In this document: one piece after another, positions 17,024 to 25,569 of the stretch
Numbering within the stretch: position 1 is the stretch's first letter
Layout of the letters: each line of letters starts with the position of its first letter
Source: Bacteroidales bacterium
GTDB taxonomy: Bacteria; Bacteroidota; Bacteroidia; Bacteroidales; F082
Length of the DNA stretch: 47,081 nucleotides
Assembly (NCBI GenBank): GCA_015493525.1
Contig: WGCY01000045.1
Location: forward strand, 1 to 47,081
Reading direction: 5' to 3'
Made by a program: the position numbers and the translations under genes
The notes under the pieces: generated by a model
The model's input: the letters and a program-made list of their open reading frames with translations, nothing else
Told to the model about the DNA's origin: nothing
Databases searched by the model: none

Positions 17024-18247
17024 TTAGGAATAAATATGGTTTAAAAATCTGATGATGGCATAACCTACCTCTTTGGCAAAATTAACCGGAACGGCATTCC
17101 CGATTTGCCTGTACTGTTGTGAGACTGAACCGGCAAACTGCCAATCATCGGGGAAGGTTTGGATGCGGGCATATTCCCTAACCGTAAAAGGCCGTGTTTT
17201 TTCCGGGTGGCAACGTTCTGTCTGTTTTTGTGCCGGGCTGCATGTAAGGGTAAGGCTTGGTTCATCCCAGCTCATACGCCTAGCCATTCCTGTTTTGCCC
17301 CCACCGAGGTAAAAGCTTCCGCCCATATACTCTTTTTGTGTTTCGACCGGGAGGTCTCGCCAATATCCACCGGCCGGGACCAAATCCAAAACTTTTTTCT
17401 TTTTTTCGGGGTATTTCGAACCGGGCGATTGGGGGACATCGCTATCATATAATTTTCCTTTTTTCAAAGCATCCCTAAGGGTAAATATTTTATTATAAGG
17501 CTTGGGGAATTCAAACAGCGCAGGGTCGATATCTTTACGGATGCCGACAATTAAAACACGTTCCCTCTTTTGTGGGACTTTATAAAAAATAGTTTTGAAG
17601 ACCCTTGGCGTGATTACATTATAACCTATTTCATCGAGTACGGATACCATTCCCTGTATTGTCCTCCCATTGTCGTGGGTCAACAAGCCCCTGACATTTT
17701 CCCCAATACAAATTGGTGGTTTGGTTTCGTTGACCACACGGGCAAATTCATAAAACAAGGTTCCCCGTGCATCTTCCAGCCCGAGTTTTTTGCCTGCATA
17801 GCTAAATGCCTGGCAGGGAAACCCACCGGTTACAACATCTACCCGGCCTTCCAAGTTTTTAAAAGAAACGTTTTTTATGTCATCTTCTATAACATTCCAT
17901 TGTGGCCTGTTTGACCTTAATGTTTCACAGGCCCAGTGATTATTTTCATTTAATGCCAGACATTTAATGCCAGATTCTTCCAATCCAAGTGCCAATCCCC
18001 CTGCACCGGCAAACAATTCTATTGCATGAAAGTCTTTTACGGCACGGACAAAGTTATTATTCCCATTCGGGTGAAAAAGGAAATCAAGGCTATCAAAAAT
18101 TTTCAACTGATTTTTATGGTAAACCCGATAATTGCTCATAGGTTCCCTCACGGCAGGCAACTTTCCGTTCCTGTCCCACCTACGGAGGGTTTCTTTGCTT
18201 ACAGATAACAAATCGGCTACTTCCGATATCGAATAATATTCTTTCAT
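17024..18247 (-). CDS. DNA cytosine-5 methyltransferase with N-terminal MerR-like helix-turn-helix
   Basis: 407 residues. Residues ~1-50 are a MerR/excisionase-type DNA-binding domain (YSISEVADLLSVSKETLRRWDRNGKL, then SNYRVY). The methyltransferase follows: motif I AIELFAGAGGLALGLE (~75-90), motif IV GGFPCQAFS with catalytic Cys145, motif VI GENVRGL (Glu183), motif VIII QKRERV (~226-231), a target-recognition region with SPAQKQTERCHP (~337-348), and motifs IX-X REYARIQTFP...QIGNAVP. It protects GGNCC sites if it matches the adjacent Eco47II-type nuclease. The fused HTH suggests that the enzyme represses its own promoter; a dyad abuts that promoter's -7 box. The gene is divergent from vsr. Confidence 0.93.
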   Translation of the reverse strand: MKEYYSISEVADLLSVSKETLRRWDRNGKLPAVREPMSNYRVYHKNQLKIFDSLDFLFHPNGNNNFVRAVKDFHAIELFAGAGGLALGLEESGIKCLALNENNHWACETLRSNRPQWNVIEDDIKNVSFKNLEGRVDVVTGGFPCQAFSYAGKKLGLEDARGTLFYEFARVVNETKPPICIGENVRGLLTHDNGRTIQGMVSVLDEIGYNVITPRVFKTIFYKVPQKRERVLIVGIRKDIDPALFEFPKPYNKIFTLRDALKKGKLYDSDVPQSPGSKYPEKKKKVLDLVPAGGYWRDLPVETQKEYMGGSFYLGGGKTGMARRMSWDEPSLTLTCSPAQKQTERCHPEKTRPFTVREYARIQTFPDDWQFAGSVSQQYRQIGNAVPVNFAKEVGYAIIRFLNHIYS

Positions 18248-18251
18248 TTAA

Positions 18252-18290
18252 TAACCATATTATACAACATTATACATGGTTACAAAGATA
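18252..18290 (-). promoter_or_regulatory. Methyltransferase promoter with overlapping operator-like dyad
   Basis: On the minus strand, TATCTTTG at 18290-18283 is a perfect TAnnTTTG -7 box. Directly downstream, from 18282 to 18252, lies a perfect 7-bp inverted repeat TAACCAT/ATGGTTA with a 17-bp spacer. The region between the arms carries two direct copies of ATTATACA (18259-18266 and 18269-18276) ten base pairs apart, one helical turn. The dyad ends 4 bp before the ATG at 18247 and should contain the transcription start. A protein bound here would block initiation. The methyltransferase's own HTH is the obvious candidate. Confidence 0.6.
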
Positions 18291-18348
18291 CTTTTATTTC
18301 TCAATAAAAAAAGTTTATTTTGTAAAATTAACAACAACTTTCAGCACC

Positions 18349-18819
18349 GTGAAGAAATATCCCGAAAAAAAGATCATAGTTCCCAGATTTACAGAAGAAA
18401 ACGGGTTTTATACAACGAAGAAAAGATCCATCTTGATGGGTAAAATAAAATCAAAAAACACAAAACCAGAGATTAGGTTGAGAAAAGCACTTTGGCATTT
18501 GGGATTTCGTTACAGAAAAAATATAAAATTCTTGCCCGGCCAACCGGATTTGGCCTTTTCCAAGTTCAAACTGGTTGTTTTTGTGGATGGCGAATTTTGG
18601 CATGGTTATAATTGGGAAGTAAAAAAACTGTCCATAAAAAGCAACCGTGAGTTCTGGATACCTAAAATAGAAAGGAATATGCAACGTGACAAAACCAATA
18701 ATGAGCTCCTTGAAAAACAGGGATGGCATGTCATGAGATTTTGGGCAAACGATATTAAAAAAAACCTTGATTTCTGCGTTGGGGAAATTGTTTCATACCT
18801 TAAGCAGTTTCCTCAATAA
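18349..18819 (+). CDS. vsr: Very short patch repair (Vsr-type) mismatch endonuclease, GTG start
   Basis: 156 residues from GTG 18349; an ATG at 18436 would remove the family segment KKRSILMGKIKSKNTKPE, so the GTG is preferred. Family motifs: KIKSKNTKPEIRLRKALW, LPGQPDLAF with the catalytic Asp67, DGEFWHGYNW with His85, and the end block FWIPKIERNMQRD...GWHVMRFWANDI. Vsr nicks T:G mismatches that arise when 5-methylcytosine deaminates, so it belongs with the neighbouring methyltransferase. The zinc ligands of E. coli Vsr (the Cys before FWH and the HxHxC after it) are absent, placing this in a zinc-free subgroup. It is divergent from the methyltransferase. Confidence 0.92.
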   Translation: MKKYPEKKIIVPRFTEENGFYTTKKRSILMGKIKSKNTKPEIRLRKALWHLGFRYRKNIKFLPGQPDLAFSKFKLVVFVDGEFWHGYNWEVKKLSIKSNREFWIPKIERNMQRDKTNNELLEKQGWHVMRFWANDIKKNLDFCVGEIVSYLKQFPQ

Positions 18820-18856
18820 ACCGGGGGCATTAATTAGAAACCTCTGAACTTTGGCT

Positions 18857-18864
18857 TATTTTTG
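18857..18864 (+). promoter_or_regulatory. -7 box of xdhC
   Basis: TATTTTTG, a perfect TAnnTTTG, ends 15 nt before ATG 18880. It also overlaps the TTG (18862) that would open a longer frame, which argues for the ATG. xdhC thus appears to have its own promoter rather than relying on xdhAB. Confidence 0.6.
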
Positions 18865-18879
18865 CGCAAAAGTATATTT

Positions 18880-19848
18880 ATGCAACAACTATTTTCATTT
18901 ATACAATCCGGCTTATTGCAGGGGAAGCGGATCATGCTATTAACTGTCATTGGCCGTGAGGGAAGCAGTCCCGGAAAACAGGGTTTTGAACTCGCCGTGG
19001 CTTCCGATGGCCATTTCATTGGCTCCATTGGCGGCGGTGTGATGGAACACCGGCTGGTAGAACAGGCCAAACGCCTTTTGAAACAAGCGGGGCCGCAACC
19101 TCCGTTTCTTGTCTTTCAGGACCACGACCCGGAGGCAAAAGCCAATCGCTCAGGTATGATCTGTTCAGGCGGACAGACCATTGCTTTTACCCCTTTGGAA
19201 GAAAAAGATTTGTCCACTGTCGATGCTCTGCTCGAAGCTGTCCGTCAGCAGCGCAAAGGCGTTTTCCGGCTCACGGAAAAAGGGCTCTCTTTTGTGGATG
19301 GGGAAGAGATAGGGATAGCCTCCAAAAGTAAAGTTGTTTCGGAGAAACAATGGGAATACAAAGAGCAAATCGGGATGCCCAATACGCTTTATATCTTTGG
19401 TGGAGGCCATGTTGGCCTTGCATTGTCAAAAGTGTTCCACAACCTGAATTTCAAAATATGCCTGTTCGACAACCGTTCGGAGTTAAATACTTATGAGAAA
19501 AACAGCTTTGCAGATGAGAAGTATATCGTCAATTACAACGATGTAGCTTCGCTGGTACCGGAAGGATTTAACGTTTATGTGGTTATCGTAACCTTTGCCC
19601 ACAAAAGCGACGAGCAGGTTCTGGAACAAATGCTCGGCAAGGAGCTGAAGTACCTGGGCCTTATGGGCAGTGCCAAAAAAATAGAAACCATTTTCGGCCA
19701 CCTGAAACAGAAAGGTTTTACCGATAAGCAGTTAGGGAAAGTACATGCCCCCATTGGCTTTCCCATCAACAGCGAAACCCCTGACGAAATTGCCGTAAGC
19801 ATAGCCGCACAAATTGTTGCGGTGAAGAATGGGAAAAAAACGAGGTAA
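18880..19848 (+). CDS. xdhC: XdhC/CoxI-family molybdenum cofactor sulfuration and insertion factor
   Basis: 322 residues from ATG 18880; the six-codon TTG extension at 18862 overlaps the promoter. N-terminal XdhC/CoxI domain (~1-110) with TVIGREGSSPGKQGFELAV and GSIGGGVMEHRLVEQAK. C-terminal Rossmann-like domain (~165-310) with LYIFGGGHVGLALSKVFHNL, LMGSAKKIETIF and HAPIGFPINSETPDEIAVSIAAQI. XdhC binds molybdenum cofactor, protects it, helps its sulfuration and delivers it to XdhB. It lies 2.7 kb from xdhB, separated by the restriction-modification cassette, and starts 60 bp after vsr. Confidence 0.93.
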   Translation: MQQLFSFIQSGLLQGKRIMLLTVIGREGSSPGKQGFELAVASDGHFIGSIGGGVMEHRLVEQAKRLLKQAGPQPPFLVFQDHDPEAKANRSGMICSGGQTIAFTPLEEKDLSTVDALLEAVRQQRKGVFRLTEKGLSFVDGEEIGIASKSKVVSEKQWEYKEQIGMPNTLYIFGGGHVGLALSKVFHNLNFKICLFDNRSELNTYEKNSFADEKYIVNYNDVASLVPEGFNVYVVIVTFAHKSDEQVLEQMLGKELKYLGLMGSAKKIETIFGHLKQKGFTDKQLGKVHAPIGFPINSETPDEIAVSIAAQIVAVKNGKKTR

Positions 19849-19862
19849 AAGACAGTCATTTT

Positions 19863-19889
19863 CCTTTGTGCCCCTTCGTGGTAAAAAAC
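19863..19889. repeat. Fragment of a dispersed CCTTCGTGGTAAA-type repeat
   Basis: CCTTCGTGGTAAA at 19873-19885 is the exact reverse complement of TTTACCACGAAGG at 35968-35980, and CTTTGTG just before it recurs at 36151-36157. It is non-coding and sits between the convergent xdhC and PPIase genes. Confidence 0.55.
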
Positions 19890-19908
19890 TCAGCGGAATG
19901 AACAGTTT

Positions 19909-22023
19909 TTAATAGAAGGTAATACGGTTATCCTGAATATCGGCAGCATCTTTGATGGCCACATAGGGATAATCCTGTTCAACACGCTGTTTGAAAGTGT
20001 TCAGGTATGAATTGATAAAAGCATTGTAGTTGGAGAGTTTCCCGGCTTTGTGCAAAGCATCCAGCCTGACCACAAATGCTGCTGCATTACCGGCCAAAGG
20101 TTGGGATGTACTACCACTTTTCATACCAAATACGGTTCCTATCACTTTGTCTTCCATTCCAAACCCGACGATGTTGCGGGTATTGAAAGTGAGGTTGTTC
20201 ATGGATTGTTTTTGGCCTTTTAGTGAAGCGGCAATTTTATCAAGGTTACCGTGGAAAGCTTTCATCTTGTCAACAAGATATTTCCCTTTCACCTTGTTGA
20301 TAACAAAAGGTTTAATTTGGTCTTTCACCTCTTTGAGCGAAGGAATTCCGGCATCAAATTTCTTGGTAACTACCGCTACGGCGTACTGGCCTTCCAGGTC
20401 AAAAACATTGGAAACTGTTCCCACATCGGTACCGCTTTTGAAAGCCCAGCGGACAATACTGCGGGCATTTTCCAGTCCGGGAATGTAGTAGGTGGTTTCT
20501 TCCATTTTGGGCATTATCCTCAATTGCAGGTGGTCTTTTTTGGCTACTGCTTCAAATGTCTTCTGGTCGTGCGCTTCGGAAGCGATTTTGCTGGCCTTGG
20601 CAAAGACATTCTGATAAGTGGCATTGCTGGCGATAATGTCCTGGGTAACCAGTGCTATTTTTACCTTACGGTTAAAATCTTTTTTACCGGTAACTTTAAT
20701 TACATGGTAACCAAATTGAGAAGACGCGACGGTAAAATGACCGACTTTGGTTTTGACCACAGCTTCATTAAAGCCCGGGACCATTCGCCCATCCATAAAC
20801 CATCCCAAATTACCATGGTTGGCCTTAACAGAGCCATCGTTAGAATATTTGTCGGCCAGTGTTTTAAAGTTTGAGGGATGGTGTGTAAGAACACGGTACA
20901 GGCTGTCGGCCAGTTTTTTAGCTTCTTCTTTGGTGCGGGTAACCTTGGGGTCTGCACGCAAAGCCCCTTTGTAAGCGATTAAAATATGCGAAGCTTTCAT
21001 GGAATCGGGCCGGGTGGCCACATTTAGCAACCGGGCCATCATAAAAGTATGGTTACGCATAACCGGGTTGGAAACGGTTCCTATTTTGGAATGAAACATA
21101 ATGGAATCGATGGGTGCCGGCAATACGCCCTGTTTAATCCATGAGGTGTCATAAGGATGGTCTGTATTGGCACGTGCAAACTGACTTGGGTTCTCGGTAG
21201 TTTCAAAATCAGCTTTTGTGGCAATGGCTTCTTTACGCGCCTTGGCAATGTCTTTTTTGGAAGGAAGGACGTTAAAAGAGACGTATTCTATGGCCCTGCC
21301 GCTTTTTTGTTTGAACTCATTTTTGTGGGCATCGTAATAGCTCTGGTAATCGGCCTCTGTTACGGTAACTTTGTTGTCGGGCAGGTTTGAATAGCGTGCA
21401 GCAACAAATTCAATATTAGCCCCCGTATTCTGTGCATTGTAAAGTTTTTGGGCCAGTACTTTGGGCACATAATAACCCGCTGCAATCAATGCGTTATACT
21501 TTTTATGCAACTGGTCGGCCCTGATATAATTTTCGAGCAGTACCCATTGCTGTTGTGCTGCTTCCGGCAGGCGGTTATAGTTTTGCAGGTATTGAATTAC
21601 CAGGTTTCGGTCGTAACGCCCGGTTTTGGGATTCACAAAATAACGTTTAATCAGCGGATGCGGGTTAGGCCCCTGGATAAGGTTGAACATCTCATCGGCG
21701 GTAACGGTAATACCAAGGTCTTCGTATTGTTCATCCATGATGATTTTTCTGACCATTTGCTCCCATGTCTGTTCTCTGACACGAAATGTTTCATTGGTAG
21801 TCAGACTTTTTACATGTTGCTGTTGTTTGGTACTGGCAATATTTTCATCCAATTTTTTGTTAAATTCCATGATGGTAATTTCCACACCATTTATCTTACC
21901 GGCATTCACATCTCTTCTGTTGTTCTTTTTCATAAAGTCTCCGAGAATAAAAGCGGCCAATGCGCCTCCAATTACAATTACGAGAAGAGTGGAATGTTTC
22001 CTAATGCTACCTATAGCTGCCAT
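19909..22023 (-). CDS. SurA/PpiD-like periplasmic peptidyl-prolyl isomerase
   Basis: 704 residues. A single N-terminal membrane helix (LLVIVIGGALAAFILGDFM, ~13-31) anchors it, as in PpiD. A SurA_N-type chaperone region follows (~40-230). One parvulin domain is recognisable at ~340-450 (MKASHILIAYKGAL...SNDGSVKANHGNLGWFMDGRMVPGFNEAV...FGYHVIKV), and a second, degenerate parvulin-like region may follow. It helps newly exported outer-membrane proteins fold. It is the last gene of the leftward envelope operon that starts at coaX; a 222-bp gap separates it from the CNNM gene, so a separate promoter there is possible. Confidence 0.9.
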   Translation of the reverse strand: MAAIGSIRKHSTLLVIVIGGALAAFILGDFMKKNNRRDVNAGKINGVEITIMEFNKKLDENIASTKQQQHVKSLTTNETFRVREQTWEQMVRKIIMDEQYEDLGITVTADEMFNLIQGPNPHPLIKRYFVNPKTGRYDRNLVIQYLQNYNRLPEAAQQQWVLLENYIRADQLHKKYNALIAAGYYVPKVLAQKLYNAQNTGANIEFVAARYSNLPDNKVTVTEADYQSYYDAHKNEFKQKSGRAIEYVSFNVLPSKKDIAKARKEAIATKADFETTENPSQFARANTDHPYDTSWIKQGVLPAPIDSIMFHSKIGTVSNPVMRNHTFMMARLLNVATRPDSMKASHILIAYKGALRADPKVTRTKEEAKKLADSLYRVLTHHPSNFKTLADKYSNDGSVKANHGNLGWFMDGRMVPGFNEAVVKTKVGHFTVASSQFGYHVIKVTGKKDFNRKVKIALVTQDIIASNATYQNVFAKASKIASEAHDQKTFEAVAKKDHLQLRIMPKMEETTYYIPGLENARSIVRWAFKSGTDVGTVSNVFDLEGQYAVAVVTKKFDAGIPSLKEVKDQIKPFVINKVKGKYLVDKMKAFHGNLDKIAASLKGQKQSMNNLTFNTRNIVGFGMEDKVIGTVFGMKSGSTSQPLAGNAAAFVVRLDALHKAGKLSNYNAFINSYLNTFKQRVEQDYPYVAIKDAADIQDNRITFY

Positions 22024-22245
22024 CTTACTTTAGTGTTATTTATTTTTTATTTTGAGCTGCAAATGTACAAATTGAAATGATATATAAAAGTATTCTGTTG
22101 AATTTTGATTTTAGTATCAGCCAGTTAATTGAAAAAACCGGATAATTGGCCTTTGCGGGACTTTTTGGCGGACACAAAAGCCCCGAAAATAATGGTTCCC
22201 TGGCAGGGAAATGATTTTTTATCCTTTTCGGGAAACAAGTTCAGC

Positions 22246-23514
22246 TTATTTCTTTATGGTCATTCTTACTTCTTCCAGTCTGTTACCTGCGGCTTTTAGA
22301 ATTTTAAACAGATAGGGTTGTACTTCAATTTCATCGTTTATGTGCGGGATACTTCCGTAATAGTGTAAAATAAGTCCGGCAATGGTTTCGTATTCTTCCG
22401 ATTCGGGAAGGGCAAAGCCGTATTTCTCGTTCAGGTAATCAATTTCGATACGTGCCGAGAAGATAAATTCCGTTTCCGAGAGTTGTTTTTCTACAATTCC
22501 ATCTGTATCGTATTCATCCTCAATCTCCCCAAAAATTTCTTCAATAATATCTTCCATGGTTACTATCCCCGAGGTACCGCCAAATTCGTCCACAACGATG
22601 GCGACGCTTTTGTGGTTTTTGATAAAAAGGCTCAGCACTTCACTGGCGGCTATGGTTTCGGGAAAAATCTCTGCCGGACGTATTACCTGCCGAATATTTT
22701 GCGGATGCTTAAACATGTCGTAGGCATGCACATATCCCTGCAGGTTGTCGATGGAGCCCTCATAAATCATTATCTTGGAATGGCCTGTTTGGGTAAAGAG
22801 CTTTCGCAGAACGGTTATTTCTTCACTTTTATCAATAGCGACAATTTCCGTTCGCGGGACCATGCAATCACGTAACTTGATGTTTTTAAAATCAAGGGCG
22901 TTTTGCATCATCTGAATTTCCTGAACAAATGGTTCATCTTTCTGGTTTTCATTGTGCAGCTCCTGAACGTACTCATTCAAATCAATGCTGCTGAAAGTAT
23001 AGCTGTCGCGTGTTACATCCACGCGGAGAAAAACCCGGATAATCCATTCGGATATACCGATATAAAATAAAATTAAGGGATAAAACAGGTAATAAAACAA
23101 CCAAACGGGAAGGGAGAATGATTTTAATATGGTATTGGGGTTGATGCGAAAAAGCATTTTGGGGATAAACTCCGATACGATAAGAATTAACAGTGTGGCA
23201 AGAATGGTTTGAAACAGTAAAAGATAGAATTCCGAATGCATGGATGCCGGAAGCCATTTGGCAATGGCAGGTTCAAGAACCAGTGCCATGGCTATGCCGT
23301 AAACCACCAATGCAATGTTGTTTCCCAGCAATAGGGCCCCGATAAATTTAGAGGGATGTGCGTAAAATCGGGAAAGTATTTTGGCCGGGAAAATGTTTCT
23401 TTTTAAATCAAGCTCCTGTTTTAACCGGCTGGAGCTGACAAAAGCAATTTCCATTCCTGAAAAGAAAGCAGATAAAAGCAGGGAAAGAATAATAATAATC
23501 CAGACAGTATTCAC
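22246..23514 (-). CDS. CNNM/CBS/CorC-type membrane protein (TlyC-like hemolysin family), GTG start
   Basis: 422 residues. The CNNM transmembrane domain covers ~1-180, with helices at the start (VWIIIILSLLLSAFFSGMEIAFVSSSRLKQEL), at ~60-80, ~95-120 and ~128-150. Two CBS domains follow (~205-325; MVPRTEIVAID...DEFGGTSGIVTMEDIIEEIFGEIEDEYD), then a CorC_HlyC domain to the end. The family transports or senses Mg2+/Co2+; in Bacteroidota a relative (GldE) is linked to gliding, but no evidence here decides that. The start is GTG 23514. It lies 47 bp after lptC. Confidence 0.92.
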   Translation of the reverse strand: MNTVWIIIILSLLLSAFFSGMEIAFVSSSRLKQELDLKRNIFPAKILSRFYAHPSKFIGALLLGNNIALVVYGIAMALVLEPAIAKWLPASMHSEFYLLLFQTILATLLILIVSEFIPKMLFRINPNTILKSFSLPVWLFYYLFYPLILFYIGISEWIIRVFLRVDVTRDSYTFSSIDLNEYVQELHNENQKDEPFVQEIQMMQNALDFKNIKLRDCMVPRTEIVAIDKSEEITVLRKLFTQTGHSKIMIYEGSIDNLQGYVHAYDMFKHPQNIRQVIRPAEIFPETIAASEVLSLFIKNHKSVAIVVDEFGGTSGIVTMEDIIEEIFGEIEDEYDTDGIVEKQLSETEFIFSARIEIDYLNEKYGFALPESEEYETIAGLILHYYGSIPHINDEIEVQPYLFKILKAAGNRLEEVRMTIKK

Positions 23515-23561
23515 GGTTTTTTTTCTTGTTGAATGAGCTAAATCGGCCGCAAAGTTAGTGA

Positions 23562-24128
23562 TTATCTTGTTTGGGTGGTATCTTCGGTTACGTCAAGAAC
23601 GCCGCGAATGCCATAAATTGTCCGTTTGGTAAAATTTTCGTTAGAGGTCATGCTGTCGCCAAAGATAACCCTGTCGGGACTGGTTATTTTTACAAAACTC
23701 GGAGAATAAATAATATGTTTTCTTTCGTTCCACAGAAGGTTTTCGGTATTGAGCTGTTCTCCTGTTTTCAGGTTTTTTACCACCACGTTGTTTCGCGAAA
23801 TAAGCATTCCTTTCTTTTCCCACCGGATACCATAATTGGCTTTAATTGTGGATATAACCTTTCCGGTTGTGTCGTAAAAAGCAACCGAAAATCCTTTTGG
23901 GAAAACAGTATAGGGTTTGTCCCCTCCATATTTTAGTATTTTCGGGCTGTTGAGTATCAGCTGTACACGGCCGGAATCGGTGCGGATATAATGGATGCCG
24001 GTAGCCGTTAATGCGGCAAGGGTATCCTCGGCATTAATTTCCTGGACTACCTTTATATTGTTTTCGCACGAAAAAAGCGTCCCCATTGCCAAAACAACGA
24101 AGACGCTTTTTATCAGATTCCGTATCAT
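23562..24128 (-). CDS. lptC: LPS export protein LptC (lipoprotein form)
   Basis: 188 residues. It has a lipoprotein signal with lipobox near Cys21 (VLAMGTLFSCEN) instead of the membrane helix of E. coli LptC, a common form in Bacteroidota. The body is the LptC/OstA-like beta-jellyroll: GIHYIRTDSGRVQLILNSPKI, VISTIKANYGIRWEKKGMLISRNNVVVKN and LNTENLLWNERKHIIYSPSFVKIT, with the repeated strand pattern of LptA/LptC. It passes lipopolysaccharide from LptBFG to LptA. It lies 21 bp after the TPR gene in the coaX operon. Confidence 0.92.
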   Translation of the reverse strand: MIRNLIKSVFVVLAMGTLFSCENNIKVVQEINAEDTLAALTATGIHYIRTDSGRVQLILNSPKILKYGGDKPYTVFPKGFSVAFYDTTGKVISTIKANYGIRWEKKGMLISRNNVVVKNLKTGEQLNTENLLWNERKHIIYSPSFVKITSPDRVIFGDSMTSNENFTKRTIYGIRGVLDVTEDTTQTR

Positions 24129-24149
24129 ATTTTTTTCATGCAGTAAGCC

Positions 24150-25547
24150 TTAATTAGAGGCCCTTGCAATGGTTGTTTCATTAATCCAGCAACCCACTTT
24201 GTATTTGTCGCCGGGTTTGATATTATAAAAGAACATGGTTTCCCTTGTGGGGAAATGTGCTTTGTAGATGGCGATTTTTTTGTTCATGGCGGCTGCCATT
24301 TCGGGGTCAACATGTTTGGCTTTCACATATTTGTCAACAGCTGCCCAATAGGCCACCTTGGAAGTCAGGGCGTTGTTGCCGCATTTTTGGGCACTTTGGG
24401 CATACAAATCTCCAATTAAGTCGTAAGCCATTCCGTTATGCGGGTCCAGTTTAATGACTTTATAAGCCATTTCGCGGGCTTTACTCAGATTATTCAGCGT
24501 CTGGTAGGTTTGGGCCATGAGAAGGTAAGCCTCCTTGAGGTTAGCGGTATCTTTCATCATGGTACATTTTCCCATATACCCCAATGCTTCGGTGTACTTT
24601 TTGCGTTGCAGCAACATTTTCCCGATAAGGAAGGCCGACTGTGGTGATGGCTCTACCTTGTAAAGGTTAACGACGGCATCAAAATACAATGGTTCGTTAT
24701 AACACTGTTTGTCTTCCAGTAAACCAATAATCTTTTTCAGCATAATTGAATCATTGGGTGTGGCATCAAACTTTTTGCGAAATACCCTTGAAAGGTCTTT
24801 ACAATTTGCAAAAGGTTCAAAAGTCATTTCAACATAGCCTTTAACATTCTTATATTCAGTAACTTTGCGGTTATTATTCAGTGCTTTGTATTTTTCTATA
24901 TTGGCATCGAGGTAACCGGTAATGGTATCGTAAGCATTGATAATGGCAAGGGTGTCCAGCTTATTGGTACGTACCATTTTAGCCACATCCCTGAAATAGT
25001 AGGCAATGGCGGCAGCAGTACTTCCCTGTTTTTGCTGCTCAATAGATTCTTTCAAAAGATAGTAAGCTTTGTCGTAAGATTCGGGGGAAATAGTATAAAG
25101 TGCAGCACCCTGACGGCCCCTTATGTAACCTTCCTGGGGAAGATGGGTCCTGTAATTGTTGGGGAAATATTTTATGCGTTGGTCAAAAATCATCATTAGC
25201 GTGTCAACCAGGCTTTTTTTCTGCTGTTCGGTGGTGGCATGACGGTACTTGTATTTCAAAATTTTTACACCATCAATATAGATATTTTCGGTGGCACGCG
25301 GACAGTTTTTAAAAACCCAGTTCCACGGGCCAATGGCATCTTTCACAGCATCATTTCTGTAATGGCTTTGTTTCCATTGACGGAATGCTTCTGTATAAAG
25401 CGACAAGTTCATAAGGCATTGTACACTGTCTTTGCCATATTTAGGGCCGTTGTTATTTTGAGGCACAAAATTTTTAACAGGCGTTCCGGCCAATACCGAA
25501 AGGCTAAGCCCCATACCGAGTAAAAAGATGAAAAGTTTTGTTTTCAT
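24150..25547 (-). CDS. Secreted tetratricopeptide-repeat protein
   Basis: 465 residues with a signal peptide (LFIFLLGMGLSLSVLAG). The body is all-helical, with TPR-like repeats clearest in the C-terminal half (PQSAFLIGKMLLQRKKYTEALGYMGKC; KEAYLLMAQTYQTLNNLSKAREMAYKVIKLDPHNGMAYDLIGDLYAQSAQKCG). Proteins of this type occur regularly next to coaX and lptC in Bacteroidota, but no function is established. It probably acts as a periplasmic scaffold in envelope assembly (inference). It is 22 bp after the outer membrane protein gene and 21 bp before lptC. Confidence 0.85.
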   Translation of the reverse strand: MKTKLFIFLLGMGLSLSVLAGTPVKNFVPQNNNGPKYGKDSVQCLMNLSLYTEAFRQWKQSHYRNDAVKDAIGPWNWVFKNCPRATENIYIDGVKILKYKYRHATTEQQKKSLVDTLMMIFDQRIKYFPNNYRTHLPQEGYIRGRQGAALYTISPESYDKAYYLLKESIEQQKQGSTAAAIAYYFRDVAKMVRTNKLDTLAIINAYDTITGYLDANIEKYKALNNNRKVTEYKNVKGYVEMTFEPFANCKDLSRVFRKKFDATPNDSIMLKKIIGLLEDKQCYNEPLYFDAVVNLYKVEPSPQSAFLIGKMLLQRKKYTEALGYMGKCTMMKDTANLKEAYLLMAQTYQTLNNLSKAREMAYKVIKLDPHNGMAYDLIGDLYAQSAQKCGNNALTSKVAYWAAVDKYVKAKHVDPEMAAAMNKKIAIYKAHFPTRETMFFYNIKPGDKYKVGCWINETTIARASN

Positions 25548-25569
25548 TTTCTTAAAGTGTTTAGTTTGA

